Positions 36,001-48,941 of a DNA stretch of 64,000 bases are shown here, in pieces. The notes beneath the pieces were generated by a model. That model was not told the DNA's origin and searched no databases. It worked only from the letters and a program-made list of their open reading frames with translations. The stretch lies in contig JAZKJV010003278.1 in assembly GCA_037367405.1 (NCBI GenBank), positions 186,001 through 250,000 of the forward strand, read 5' to 3'. Each line of letters begins with the position of its first letter. Within the stretch, counting starts at the first letter, position 1. This stretch comes from Ottelia alismoides. Lineage: Eukaryota > Streptophyta > Magnoliopsida > Alismatales > Hydrocharitaceae. Position numbers and translations under genes: made by a program.

Positions 36001-37100
36001 TCTCTGTAATCTGCACTGTCTCAATATCCACCCTAGCTGTCGGCTCTGTGAAAATAAGATAGGGTAAATGCTCATCAAAATCATCCCAATCAATGTCTGA
36101 ATCTGAGGGATCTGAATCAGAAGAACAAGAAATAAACTCTGCCATGATATCCTGCCCGCGATCATCAACCTCAAATGTGTCCTCTGCCACGAGTGTGCTA
36201 TCCAAACTCTCGTCTGACATAATATGTAAATCCTCTGCATCTGTATGTGTGACAAGGGCTCGTGCTGCTGGGTGTGACCACACGGCTTCATCATCAGTGA
36301 TCACAAAGTCATACTCTTGGTGGACGGCTCACTCTGTATCTATCATCTACTCTGCATTGCTAGACTGATCGGAACAGGCTGGATCTCGTGCTCTGGTCTC
36401 GTAGGTCATCTCTATTTATACACTCTTGCCCTTGACGTGAAAGTATACCCTCCCGCTATCATGATCGGACACCACCTTGGCTGTGGCCACGAATGGGCGT
36501 CCTAATATGATGGGGGTATGTATCACAGACTCAGGGATCTCCATGTCCAATACAAGAAAGTTCACAGGGAATTTCAGGCCCTGAATTGTGATGGCCACAT
36601 CTTTCAACAACCCCTTCGGCCTCTTGACAGATCTATCAGCAAACTAAATGACTTTCCTGCTCTGTCGAAGAGGGCCAAGCTCGAATCGATCGAGTAAGGC
36701 TGCCGGAAGAAGGTTGATAGAAGAGCTGATGTCTAATAGAGTCTGATCGAACCATTGCTCATGAATATGGCATCTGACATATGGATCTCCTGCATCTGGC
36801 CTCTTGGCTGGCAATCGGTCCTGGATGGCGAAGCATTTGGCTCAAGTGACCACATGGATCTCTGCATTGCGATTCCTTCTCTTCCTGCGGATGGTGGCCT
36901 TCTCTCTCAAATTCTTCTGGAAGAGAGGGATGTGCTCAAGTGCCTCCTGTAGAGTCAGCTGGATCTGGAATCTGTCGATCATCTGCTGGCTGAACTCTAG
37001 CAGGTGTCTCTTTTTGGGATTTTTTATTTTATTCCCCTTTGCTAAGCAGAGTGCTTGAGGGAAGGGGATGGATGGGCCCTCCACAGATAGAGGGTAAGAA
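33002..37100 (-). pseudogene. Element B pol pseudogene (protease, RT, RNase H, integrase)
   Basis: Order on the minus strand: pre-protease QLTLQEALEHIPLF (about 36960); protease with the active-site DSG changed to DIS (Asp at 36731-36733) and PIILGRPF near 36500; linker KYRFLAGE/YPVIIS (about 35850); RT with VCVDYRRLN and PLPFIDQII (about 35390-35450), but the catalytic FMDD changed to FMDY (35137-35148); RNase H with FEIMTDTSD and FTDH (about 34500-34740); [10 protein letters not shown] (34385); integrase (33002-34300) with D at 33868-33870, D at 33697-33699 and E at 33590-33592. The D-to-E gap is one base short of the normal 36 codons, which is a frameshift. The stop is at 33002-33004. Confidence 0.9.
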
Positions 37101-39390
37101 TAAGCTCCTATGTGGGTGAAGCAGTGGAATCCATACCTATATCATCATGCAACACATATGGACTCGAAGAAGATGCAAGAACCTTTCCTTTTTTCATATT
37201 TTTGTTCTGTTCTATAATTCCATTTTATGGGTTTTTTGGGAACTGTTCTGAGATACAACAGAAAGAAACACAACTGAAGTAGATATGGTGGCATGAACAC
37301 CACTCGCGATGTCTTTTTTCGCGACATCAGCACCGCACTCTGGCTCAACATATGGAAGATTGGTGGCATAAATACCACCGACTACATCTGGAGATATGAC
37401 GGCCTCAGTACCGTCAACTGGATCATCATCCTTTGAGGCATCAGCATCACTATCGTCAACATCATAAGCGGCATCAGCATCACTGTCATCAACATCAGAA
37501 GAGGCATCAGCACCACTATCCTTGTCTGGTGTTCTTGGATCTCCACGTGGTCATCGCTCAGACGAGGCACCACCGGTTGGCATCCTACCGCTCCTCAGTG
37601 TCACAAAATCAACATCAAATACGTAGGAAGAAATATCACCCAAGGAATCACTAGGAGTGGTAATCTCTATGGACTGTACCTGCTCATACTTCCTCTTCAG
37701 ATTGTTCGGGTTTCGCTCAATTTGAGCGGGTATGGCGGCCTTGACCTTGATTATTTCCCTCATCTCCTATCGGAACTCATCCATTTCCGAAATGAAGGAA
37801 GTCTGTTGGTCTGAAAGTAGGTGAGAGATGTCTTCAAGGGCTGGGTTCTCATAGACCGGTCCATGAGAACTGGACAGGTTTCCTCGCTGGAAATGAGGCT
37901 GACTCTGCTGATACTGGTGAGGGGGAGGCTGAGAATACTTTTGAGGCTACTGCTGCTGCCTCTACTGTTGTCCCTGTGGAGCCATCTGTGCCTCCTAGAG
38001 ACACATGATCTAGGTCTTCATGTCACTAAGAAGGTATGCCAACTGATCTATCTGAGTGAGGCCCTGGCACTGCTTCTTCTCTATAATCGTAATGCGGTCT
38101 AGCTTCTCGTTGATAATCCCCATGTCAGCTGCTGACGAGTCAGCCTGTACTACTGCTGCTAATGAAGTAGAAGGATCTGCATCAACCTGTGTTATCCTCT
38201 AGTAGGAAACGACCTCTGGGAGGGGCTTCCCATGTGTGTATACCGGAGTCTGGGACATCATCGTGTAGTTCTATACCATCTCCTCGTAGATGTCACAGAC
38301 TTCGTCCTCATCCTTTGCGAAATAGGACCTCCCACATGAGGCATTCACAAGCCCCTGCAGCTCCGGTGCCAGTCCACAAAAGAAGCTCTCTACTAGGTTA
38401 GACTTGGAAATCTCGTGATGTGGACACCGATTGATGAGCTCTCTAAATCGATCCCAAGCCTCGTGGAACTGCTCGTTCAGGATCATGGTGAAATTGTTGA
38501 TCATGGCTCTAGATATGTTGGTCCAGTTGAGTGGATAGTACTTGTTCAAGTACTCGGTCCGAAGCTGCTCCCAGGTGGGGACGTACCTCCCCAAATGCTT
38601 CAGCCAATAGGCTGCTCTATCAACAAATGAGAAAGGGAAGGCGATCATCTTGATCGTGTCCCCATCCATGAATCTGTCGTGGATAGTACTGCAGATCATC
38701 TCGAACTCCTAGAGTTGAAGGTGCGACTCCTCGGTGACAAGACCATGGAACTTGGGCAGAAGTTGAATAGTCTCGGGGTGAAGTGAAAAATCACCCAGGA
38801 TCTCCGGGAGCTGAAACCATCGATGAGTGAGAGTTTCACCAGGGTTGTACAACTGCCTCATTGTATGTGGTGATCTCAACTCTGGCTGATGATATGGTCA
38901 TTCGTCTCCTCCTCTTGTTGCTCCTCCATCTGCGAGTATCTCTCCACCGGCTAGTCTCTGTGGCTCTCCTCTACCGGCTCTCATCTCCACAAGCTCTTGT
39001 CGCACCTCTTCCGTGAACGCTCCTTGGTCTCTAATCTATCTCTGCATGGTCTCCAGAAAGGCTAGGAGTGTGTTGTTGTTGGCACCATAATCAAGAATGT
39101 ACGTGTAACCCTGGTTTCTCATTGGTGCGTCCCACACTGTTGGCCATCTCTCGGGTCTTTGCAAAGGCAAAAAACCCCAACCTAGGTGCCGTCATATGTA
39201 CGTAAATCTGTGCTGGCCTATTCTCTAGCATCTCAGGACTGTTAGAAGAAGAGTGGTCGAGGGGGAACAGGGTGGTAGCGAACTCATATTCGGAGAGCAA
39301 GTCTGGGTTCTCCGAAACTGCCCTAGATTAGTGGAAAGGAGTGCTCGGGAGCAGTGCTATCAAAGGTAGCCTAAGGGACCTCCTTCCCAT
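37101..39390 (-). pseudogene. gag: Element B gag pseudogene
   Basis: Gag homologous to A's. Start MGRRSLRLPL with ATG at 39388-39390, 3 nt after an ACG where A and G have a second ATG. Core at 38271-38699: AAYWLKHLGRYVPTWEQL, EYLNKYYPLNWTN, EAWDRFRELINRCPHHEI, GLAPELQGLVNAS, YEEMV. VTLRSGR is at 37584-37604 and an acidic aspartate/methionine-rich low-complexity run follows at 37380-37560. Relative to A, about 415 bp is missing at about 37978, in the glutamine-rich part. Stops and frameshifts separate 39091-39300, 38271-38699 and 37551-37763. Confidence 0.88.
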
Positions 39391-40792
39391 CGTCGTGATC
39401 TAGGGATTATGACGATGAGATCTGGAACACAAACAGGATCAGAAATCAAACCCTCAATTCACCTATGCAACGCTGAGCTAATGACCATGAAAGCTCGGTC
39501 GTTAATCTTGTCAATTTTATTTAGATGACCAATCAATCTATCAGAGTGATCAACCGAGTTGTTGGGAACCCGATGCCCCCAGGAGACTGGCCCAATCCCA
39601 TAGTTAGTTTTTCCCAGCTAGTATGAGTGTGGACCGTTTACCGGTTACTCGATCTGCCCAATCTGCAAAGGAAGTCTCGGAACGATTACCGGCTACCCGG
39701 TGAAATCCTCACTAGAGAACAACTAGCTGCAAAACCAGTAGTCTGAAAGGAGTTTAGGTATGGCTCTAGCCTAGTGTGCGGGTTACGCTCTCGTTGTAGA
39801 TAAACCAACCAATGAGTGGGTGAGTCTCCCCAAAACAAGAGATTTTATGATGAAATGTATTTTAGGGTCATGTTGCATTATCAGTCCCAAATTTTACTTG
39901 TTTCTACTTTTTAAGTATTTTTCAAATAAAAATAATGCCTAACGAATTTTTTGATTTCCTTTGGTTATTTTGGGTCCAAAAACTGGGGGAGCAAGTCGAA
40001 AAAGCAGATGCGCGATCAAACTCGATTATGCATGCAGAGATAGAAATGCGTACCTGTCTCTAGCACTCTACAAGCAATATGATCCATACATAAATTTAAA
40101 AATAGCAAATAAACTAACTATATGATGCATGAAGAAATCGGTCTTAGACGAGCAATTTCTATTGATCGTGAAGAACAAAAAGCCAACTAATCAGAGAGAG
40201 AGGCCTGAGTCCGGTCTCGGAGGTCGGTCGCTGTCCACCACAACGGATCCTACACGCATTGTATACGACCTCTAACGACACGTGGTCCTCTAATGATCAA
40301 GTTAACTTTTTCTTATTTATTATTGGCTAGGTCCAATTACGATCTATAGGAACAAGCAAGCAATTAGGTGTTGGGCCTTAGCTAATTATGTCACAATCAC
40401 CAAAAATCCTAAGCGTAGGGGCTAAAACTTCAAGAATCAAATATAAAGTAAGGCAACGAAATCAAAAACTGTGAAAAATCCAGTCAGGTCCCCCGAGCAC
40501 ATCGGTGCCTGACGAAACATACCCTAAAATGTCCAGGTGTCCAAGAGTGAGTCCAAGTCCAAATATTACAATAATAGTCTGCTAAAAAATAAACTATCCT
40601 ATTCTATCTACTATAACTGTCTCCTCCTGCTCTCCTGCTCCTCCACCTATACGGGTACTCCAACAGAAAGCCAAAGCATCCTCGGGCGGTCCCTCGCATA
40701 AAAATCGAAATAGAAAAGATGTCATACAACAGTTATATCAAATAGAGACAAGAGTAATAAAAATAAATAGAAAAATAACTACTAAGCAATGC
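39391..40792 (-). other. Element B untranslated leader
   Basis: About 1.4 kb between PBS and gag. It is collinear with A's leader (GTCAATTTTATTTAGATGA near 39507, ATGCCTAACGAATTTTTTGA near 39935) and holds the leader hairpin at about 40483-40514, here with an outer GTCAGG/CCTGAC pairing as well. No gene. Confidence 0.7.
40483..40514 (-). other. Conserved leader hairpin, element B
   Basis: Inner GCAC/GTGC with loop ATCG (40497-40508), and outer GTCAGG (40483-40488) with CCTGAC (40508-40513), which partly compete. It lies at the position of the A hairpin (5101-5120). The fold is inferred by eye. Confidence 0.4.
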
Positions 40793-40810
40793 TTTCCGGC
40801 AACGACGCCA
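40793..40810 (-). promoter_or_regulatory. Element B primer binding site
   Basis: Minus strand TGGCGTCGTTGCCGGAAA, 3 nt after the 5' LTR end (CATCA, AAA). This is the best preserved PBS in the window and very close to the common plant form TGGCGCCGTTGCCGGGGA. Confidence 0.9.
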
Positions 40811-40813
40811 TTT

Positions 40814-43800
40814 TGATGAGCGACCTACCAACTAAGGTTAAGTATCAAGATAAGTCAATGGTCATTGTGACCCCAACTAGTAGGCCAACTCAATAAGAAA
40901 AATGTGAACCACTCAATAAAATCAAATAAACAAGCACAAACTATAGGCAGTTTCGCTATTTATTTTACATGGTATAGCAACCAGGGTTAAACACAAGGAG
41001 CACAAAAATGTACGAATTAGTCAAAATTCAGAAATGAAACAACATATTTTTGGTAGTTTTAATTTTGCAAGTAATTTTCAATAAGGAAGCAAAAACAACA
41101 AATAAGGAAACAAGGCAACACATAAATCTTTTTGTATTTTTCTTTATATCTAAAAATGCTCAGAAAATTAATATAAAATCATTTTTGGGTTGTTAAACTT
41201 TTAAAGTGTTTTTGGTAATTTTTTGGGGTTTTGTAAATGTTTTTGTAATTTTATAAAAATCAAACAATGAATAAAATTACAAATAGTGTACATCTAGGAC
41301 TAAATTGCAAATTAAAATTTCTTAAAATGCTTAATGTCCTGAGGCACAATTTTATGACGAAATAGATATAAACTGCTACAAACATAAAAGAAATGATATT
41401 TTTTATTTTTCTTGAATTTTGTAGAATTTTTTAAATTTTTAGGTATTTTATAATTTTAGGATTTTTATAAGGGATTTTCAAACAAAAATGTTACTGTAGA
41501 TAAAACACACAAAAGCAATAATTATTGTAGAATTTTTAAGACACTTCATCGATTTTTTATCGATTTTCAAAAATAGTCATGACACTTTTTAGGGGTTTTT
41601 TTTAATTTTTTAAAAAAAATAAACGCGATGAAATAAATCCACAAAAAATACATTAAATCCTACACATCAAAAGGAGTGAACAGTAATTTTTAGGAAAATT
41701 TTGGGATTAATTTATTATTTATTAAATTAAATAAGAGACTGGCTTTTTATAGGGACCTACTTACAATTAAAATAAAGATCCAGGCCAAACTGTAACACAA
41801 GTAAAAATTATAGGGCCTAAATTGCAAAAAGCCCAAGCAAACACGTGTACATCACATGAACTAGGCTCAAAGGGGCATAAATGCAAATACACAAATATTT
41901 CATTCATTCCATAACATTATAGAAGTACATACTATTTTCTGCAAATTTCCCAAATAGCACATGTCGGAGCACGTGAGTTCACACCGACTAGACAAAAATG
42001 CAAATCTCAAAAACTATGAGGTCTAAACTGGAAAATGTCTGCACAACAATTTTTATTTACTGGACTAATGAGCAAAGCATTAAAGTACGAGAGTAAACAA
42101 ATAATATACCCCTGCAGAGACACGTGGTGCGCGCGTGAGAGAGGTCGCTATCCTGCAACTCTGAACATTTCCTACAGTCAATCTGATGTCTCTGATTCAT
42201 TCAGCTACGTGTGTGTCAGATGGCTCCAGAGAATCTAATCCAATGGTAGAAAAGCTGCTGCTAATGAACGGTCGTGATGGAGTCTGGCACCAACAAGGGC
42301 ATCCAACGGCAAGCGAAGGATCTGGAAGAACAACCTTTGGATAAACTTCGATTGGTAAATGGAGGCAATCCACTCCTCTGATCAAGTCACCCAAGGGTCC
42401 TGGAGTGTCGCGAGGGTGCTCCGCTCCCGGTGGATGGCTCCGATGGATGTGACGATGGTCGGACGGGGCGGTGGTGAACTCCTCATGGAGCTGCTCTGTC
42501 TGAGGCAAGGGCTCTAGACTGCTCCCCGATGTACGAGGAGACCTACAAAAGGAAGAGGGGGTTCAGGGCTACGCCTCGACCCAGGTTATTGCTTCAAGGA
42601 ACAGCGGAAGCGGCGATGAATGGATTTTGACCTCCGACGAAGGTGTGAGAAGGAGATCTAAGCCTAATCTTGACCTGATGGTCGAGACTCAGGGTGGTTG
42701 GGTTGTGTAAGAAGGTGTTGAATGAGATATGGCGTACATCGGAGCGGATAGATGTAGGGAACGGGGCTCTGACCAGCTGGTCGGAGCGGGTGGACGTCGG
42801 CGAAGGCGGAATGAAAAGACTGATTGAAATGAGAGGTGCAGTGGATATAGGTGATACCTGAGGCTACTGGCATGATCAACAAGATCAGGCAGAGACGGAA
42901 AGTCGGGTCTTGGCCTCGACCACGCTGCAACAGGCGAGGAGGCTATACGCAGCGGAGACGTCCAGCCACATCGAGCTACAAATCTCCAGGCGATTCCCTT
43001 AAGGGTCCAAAGCCAGTGCTCTGATGGCTGTCACTTCAATGAAGAGGTCTAAGGAAGAAATGGAGCACGAGGGATGAGTTGCGGCACTGGAAGGCAGAAG
43101 AAAAGATTTTATAGGCAGCTCGGGGGCCCAGAAAGATTGGCATGGAGCGCAGAACCCTAAGGAGATCCAGATCATCCTAGGGATCCACGAGGACCGCGGA
43201 GGTCCGAGGAATCACGGGTCCAAGAATCAAGGCGAGTGGCGATCGGAGTCGGGCTGGGTAAATGGGAGAAAAGGCCCCGGCAAAGAGGTTTCGACCCGAC
43301 TCGAGCTAGGAGGGGGCATTGACTAGAGTCAACAAACCCTCCTGGACCAATCAGAAGCGACAGAGGAAAAGGACAAAAGTCGCTAGAAGACAAAGTGGAG
43401 TTAGTTAAAGATAATTAAATAAAAATAATAAATGAATTTAAATTAAAAAGTGTATAAAATAAAAAATTATTTGTTTTCAAAGTATTTTTCTGTGATTTTT
43501 AATTATTTTTATGAAAAATATATTGATGTATACACAATGCATAGTATTATCTACGTGTATAATATACCTATGTATTATGCACAAGTATTTTTATTTTATT
43601 ATTTTTACACCAAATACTATTATTTTAGATTTATTTATTTGCAACATATTTTTAGGAGTATATAAAATAATTTTTATTTGTTTTTATAAATTATTTAATG
43701 GCATTTAATGATAGTGCATGTAATATGTATACATGTGTTTAGTACAATGAATGAAAGATTTTATTTTTATTTAATTTTTATGATATTTATATTATTTTTT

Positions 43801-44175
43801 GAAATATGTACATGTGTGTAAAAATAATTCTTTAATTTTATTTTGTTAAAAATAGGTATGAACAAATATAGGTAAAATATATATACAGTACGAAGTGAGC
43901 CCTATCTCTCTCTACTTGTTTTATTTTGCGATCATGTCAAGGCTTGACCATATCTTGATATTTGGGTCACTCTGTATTTATTCTAAATACATCATTCTTT
44001 TTCTTTTTCTTTTCCTTTATTCTTTTATTTTTGCACAAAAATGCAAGCTAAATATGCGACATTAACATAAGCATGCAATTTGCTAAGTTATTGTAGTTAC
44101 AAATATTTACATGATGCTTTGCCAAGAAAAAGAGCTAAAATAAAAGAATAAAGAGTGAGAATCAAGGATTCATCA
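40814..44175 (-). repeat. Element B 5' LTR
   Basis: TGATGAGCGACCTACC...GGATTCATCA, 3362 bp, collinear with the 3' LTR at 27598. The GC-rich centre at 42120-43390 probably holds the promoter; the sequence does not show which box is used. No gene is supported; the open frames at 42197-42508 and 42664-42930 are in LTR sequence. Confidence 0.92.
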
Positions 44176-44180
44176 ATGGC
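44176..44180. other. Target-site duplication of element B, right copy
   Basis: ATGGC, identical to 27593-27597. On the minus strand it encodes part of the VLGH motif of C's RT. Confidence 0.92.
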
Positions 44181-46060
44181 CAAGCACAATACCGTCGGTC
44201 ACCATAAAATAGCTCTTTTCCCAATAGAGCACAAGGTTTACTTCAAAGCATCTATTCAGAACTTAGTCTAGGCAAGATAAGCACTGATCAAAGTTGTTTC
44301 TGTAGACTGAGAAATTGTCCATGAAGGCCTCGAGAAAACTTCGAACCATTTCTGCAAATACTGCCAACATGCATAGCTGGGATGTCGTTGGAGCGTTACA
44401 CAATCTGAACGACATTCTACTGAAAGCATATGTCCCAAACGGACATGTGAAGGTAGTCTTCTCCTAATCTTCAGTAGCAATGACGACTTGATTGTAACCA
44501 AAGTATCCATCCAAGAAACATAAGTATTCCTTTGCGGCCAGTCTTTCGACTATCTGGTCGATGAAGGGGAGTGGAAAATGATCTTTCTTGGTTGCTGAAT
44601 TAAGACGTATATAGTCCACACAGACATGCCATGATGATGGAACTCTGATACCGATATCCTCTCCATTTTCATTCTTGATCATGGTGATCATTGACTTCTT
44701 GGGCACAACATGCAGGGCACTCACCCACTTTGAGTCGAAGATGGGATAGATGAATCCTACATCACACCATTTCATTATCTCATTTATCACTACCTCTCGT
44801 AGGTTTGGATTTAGTCCGCGCTGAAAAGTGTTAGAGGGTTTGCTGTCTTCTTCCAGGTATATGTGATGTGAGCATAGGGAACGATTTATCCCATGGAGAT
44901 CAGAAATTTTCCAGCCTATGGACTTGCGGTTTCTTTCAAAAACCTCAAGCAAACCAGATTCTTGTTCCTCAGTTAGTTGTGAATTGATGATTACAGGAAA
45001 CATGTTCGACGCACCCGCAAGGAAGGCATACTTCATGTTCGCTAGAAGTCGCATGAGCTCAGGTGGGGACTAGTTTAGCTCAATGGTGACTTCTTCTACT
45101 GTGCAGGGCACTAGTGTTGGATCTTTCACTTGTTGTGTGTCTACCATAGGCATCATAGGCTCTAAGTGTAGTGCTACACATAATTCTTCAATGATTAAAT
45201 CGTGCTCACAGAAATTTTCGATAATTTCCTCTTTCTTAGCCAAGGTTAGATGGCAATGAATATACTCATCAGGCATGTCTGCAATAATCTCTTCTTCTAG
45301 GACATCTAGGAATTCGACTGTGCTTTCTAAGACTATCCCTGTGGAGAGGAATGGTTCGGTCTCGATATCATCCATGAACAAATTAGTATCGTGGATCTCA
45401 ACCAAAAAGTCATAGTCTTCTATTTGCTGCTCTACTGGCTCACTCTCATTTGATGCAGATGCTGAAGGTTTGGGCATTTGTATCGTCTCAATCGACATCT
45501 TGTCACTATTTTAACGGAATGTTATCAAACCGGTGCCATGCTTTACCACTGTCTTGTCTGTTAGAAGGAACGACCATCCAATGATGTTTGTGGTATGCAG
45601 AAGAGGAGTTGAAGTGTCCATATCTAGGACTATAAAGTTTGTAGGGAACTGCATCCCCTGAATGACGACAATGACATCTTCCAAAATTCTTCAGGGACAC
45701 TCAATGGATGCATTCGTGAACTGCAGAATCATTCTTGTGGATTTGAGCGTTCCCAAACCAAATTCCTTGAGCAGTGATGTAGACATTAGGTTGATTGAGG
45801 ACCCACTATCAAGTGGAGTTCGGTCGAACTCTTGGTTAAACATCTTGAATTTGATTAGAGGAGCTCCCATATCATTCTTCTTTGTTAGGAGATTGCTTAT
45901 TGCATTCATTGTATCTGCGGTGAGGATGTGCTTCACATTTCATTCACGAGCTTTTCACGACTGTCTATTGGAGGTACATTCTTCCTTTAGACCTTTCTTG
46001 ATATTTGGCATGTACTTGATGGCTTTGAACAGAGGCATTTCAAGAACAAGAATTTGAATT
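44176..46060 (-). pseudogene. Element C pol, upstream half: protease and start of RT
   Basis: Protease with PLDSGSSINLM (Asp at 45808-45810). A long acidic linker (45070-45498) has EIHDTNLFMDDIETEPF, shared with G. Then MKYAFLAG, FPVIINSQLTEEQES, IGWKISDLHGINRSLCSHHIYLEEDSKP (read in segments) and RT motifs VCVDYIRLN and LPFIDQIVERLA (44464-45054). The catalytic FMDD is FMDN (44314-44325), so the second catalytic Asp is lost. It ends at FMVTDGIVLGH where B is inserted; the reading frame resumes at 27597. A stop near 44467 separates this from the long open frame. Confidence 0.88.
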
Positions 46061-48941
46061 ATTTCCATGACATCGAGATCAGACAAGGCAGTTTTCATTT
46101 TTTTTATTTTCCCATAGCATCAGGAAATGGGATATCTACATAATCAAAAGCAGTAGTGGAAATCGTGTTCTTAGTTACAACAACATCTATACCCTCACCA
46201 GGTTGTACAAGTGGATGACTAAAATGAGCAGGTTAATCAAAGAAAGGCAAGAATCCAAAATCTTCAAGCGAATATTGATCGACTGGATTTGGATCAACTG
46301 TGGGTGCAGTCTCCTCCAAGGCGGGCTGGCTGGTACTTCGCTGCTGCTGGTGGTGCTTTCTTTTTGGTATTTTTGCTTTTGTTGATTTTTTGAATTTTTG
46401 GTGTCGCTTCTCCTTCTTCTTCTTTCTCACCCGGTCTGGCTGCTGGTTCGACTGATGTAGAAGAAGATGATGACTCACTAATTGTTGCTTTATTCTTCTC
46501 CTTACAAGTAGCTAATGGCTGCAAGGTCCTACTGCTCCTGAGAGTCACAACATTATATAAAAACAAATTATGTATATCTGACTCTGTAAGACCAGTGGTA
46601 CGTTCACAGACTACATGATCTTTCTTCTTAAAATTATTGGGGTTCACCTCCACTTGTGCGGGGATGGAGGTCTTAGTGGCGGTGAAATTGTCTAACTTCC
46701 AGCTAAGATCTGCATGGCCCTTGATGAGCTGGGTCAAGCAGTCCAAGGCTAGGTTCACAGGCAGTGTAACCTCAGGTACCTCAGTGTACTAGCTGCGTTG
46801 GTACTGCTGATGGTACTGAGACTGCTGATTGGGATACTGAGAATGGTATTGAGGAGAAGGGTGATTCTGATAATACTGCTAAGGAGGGTGTTGCTGATAG
46901 GGCACAATCGCATACTGTTGGTTCTGCTGGTACTGTCAGCAATACGGTTGTTGGTATTGATTCTATCTCCAATTGCCATGGAATTGTGGAGACTGCTGGT
47001 GTTGTTGGTGTTGTTATTGGTTGTTCTAGACAAACCTCCCTCCTTGTTGTTAAGGGAACTGGCGGGAATTGGTGACCTGACCCTGCTGAGGTCTTCCTGG
47101 ACAGGTCGGTTGCGCATCATTTGACCATATGTCGTTCACCTCTTGAATAAGAGGTGGTGTATGGGAGAATTTCTTTGGAATATACTGGGGCTCCAACGCT
47201 AGTAGACGACTAGCTGCTGCTTCGACTGTTGAGGAGTTGTTGGCCCGGGGGCTTGCACATAATAGACATGTTGAACCGATATCTGACGCTGACTTGGCTG
47301 AGGAGGATGTGGTTGTTCATGTTCCTTCATATCATATGGAGTCGATCCCAATGCAGACACAGAGTTACAGGAGTTGATTGTGCTCATCAGCAGCTCCAGC
47401 TACTTGGTGATTTGATCTAGTTTGTCCAGGTTCTTTGTTCTCTGTTCGATCACAGCTAGTTTCTCTAAGTCATGTGATCGTTTCTTGATGATGTCAACTT
47501 TGGATAGGTGGGTCCCAATAATACTCAAATTGGAGCTCTCATCCCTCTCCGGTTCATGGTATGGTACCATGTGCACAGGCTTTTGAATAGATTGTTGATG
47601 GTGTTGATAGGCACGGGATGACAATAAAGCAACCTCTCCTTCAACCATTTCTTCAAATATATGCCAGAAGACATCCTCATCTTTGTTGAAATGGGCGCCA
47701 CCACATGTTGCATCCACAAGTTTCTAACTTTCTATAGTAAGTCCCCTAAAGAAATGTTGGACTAGGCTAGTCCTAGGGATCTAGTGATGGGGCCTCTCCC
47801 AGGACTCATGAATGGATTCATGCGTGACTTGGGTGAAGTCCATTATGGGGGCATACATCTCATTGAGTCGCCCAAGAGGATAGTACTTGTGAAAGAAGGC
47901 TGTCTTCAGTTCTTCCTAGGTGTTGACGACCTTCCCCAAGTGATTAATCCAATGAAGGGCCTTATCCTGAAAGTTCAAGGGAAATGTCATCATCTTCACT
48001 GCCCCAAGAGGTATACCAAGGTAGTGAGTTGTGCCACAGATGCGCCCAAACTATTGTAGATGAATGTAAAGTTCTTCATTTGCATTTTCCCTGAAGATGG
48101 AAAGGAGTGCCGGTTGCAGAGGTTTCAATCAAGGATGGGCATGGATTGTTGGAATTTGGATCCATTCGGTGACTTGTCCTGCCCCAAGATTATATGTTTC
48201 TTTTAGAGTCGGCTTTAGCCTCTCTGCTCTTGGCTCATCTGGATTTGTTCCACCTCCACCTTCAGGATCTTATTCGAATCCTCCTCGATTTTCAGCTTTG
48301 GCCGCTCTGCTCTTGGATCATCTGGATTTCCTCCACCTCTACCTTCAGGATCTTATTCGAATCCTCCTCAGTTTTCTCTCCTTTCCCTCAAGCCATAGAG
48401 CATGTACTGGAAGGCGACTTGTGCTAAAGCCTGATCTGTGAGTTGTTGCTGGATGGCTTGAATAGAAGCAAGGATCTAAGCATTCACAACATTCTGATCT
48501 GGTTGCAGACTCTGATCTGGTTGATGTGGTGGTTGTGGTCCCTTCCCCTTTCCTCTAGTAGCCATCTCCTTTTTTGACCTTGAGTCTGATTCTATCACAA
48601 TTTCTAGCTCCAGGTTGGGCTGCTTAATCTGAAAATGGAGTAATGCCCTGATCAGTTTGTGTGGAGGCACCATAAGTAGTAAATCGATCTGTATTAAGGT
48701 CAACATAGAATTTCTTTAAGGATGGTTGTGTATATGAAGTCATCAAAAATGGGCATGTTTCGGGACGAGAGTCATCCTGATTTATTGGAGAAGATGGGGA
48801 GTCTGGAGATCTGTTCATGGAGTCTGAACCTGGTTCTCGGGAATCACCCCGAATTATTGGAGGTGATGAGCGCATGGAATCGATGTTGGTGTCGGCGGTG
48901 TCCCAACTAAGCCATCCATGTCTCCTCATATCGATGATCAA
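46061..48941 (-). pseudogene. gag: Element C gag pseudogene
   Basis: Gag of the C/G subfamily. The N-terminal frame 48624-48941 starts with either of two Met codons (48941 or 48929, MRRHGWLSWDTAD). The core (47700-48060) is badly eroded; VDATCGGAHFNKDED...FEEMVEGE is at 47640-47717. A coiled-coil-like basic stretch follows (KKRSHDLEKLAVIEQRTKNL, 47430-47500), then a glutamine/asparagine-rich part (46780-47390) and VTLRSSR at 46528-46548. The lysine-rich tail lies at 46233-46480. A duplicated short segment (TTCAGGATCTTATTCGAATC at about 48261 and 48344) is a local tandem repeat of about 82 bp. Confidence 0.8.

Larger units (their letters stand above)
27598..44175 (-). mobile_element. Element B: complete Athila-like retrotransposon nested in C
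   Basis: A 16,578-bp insertion on the minus strand: 5' LTR 40814-44175 (3362 bp), PBS 40793-40810, leader, gag, pol, 3' noncoding region, PPT 30951-30963 and 3' LTR 27598-30950 (3353 bp), with a perfect 5-bp duplication. Ends are TGATG...CATCA. By hand the first ~205 bp of the LTRs differ at about 25 positions (about 12%), so it is old and all coding regions are broken. Subfamily: same as element A. The insertion split the RT gene of element C. Confidence 0.93.

Noticed and set aside
46798..47124. + strand open frame rich in L, V and R (108 codons)
   Set aside because: It is the antisense of the glutamine/asparagine-rich part of C gag; the hydrophobic look follows from reading Q/N codons in reverse.
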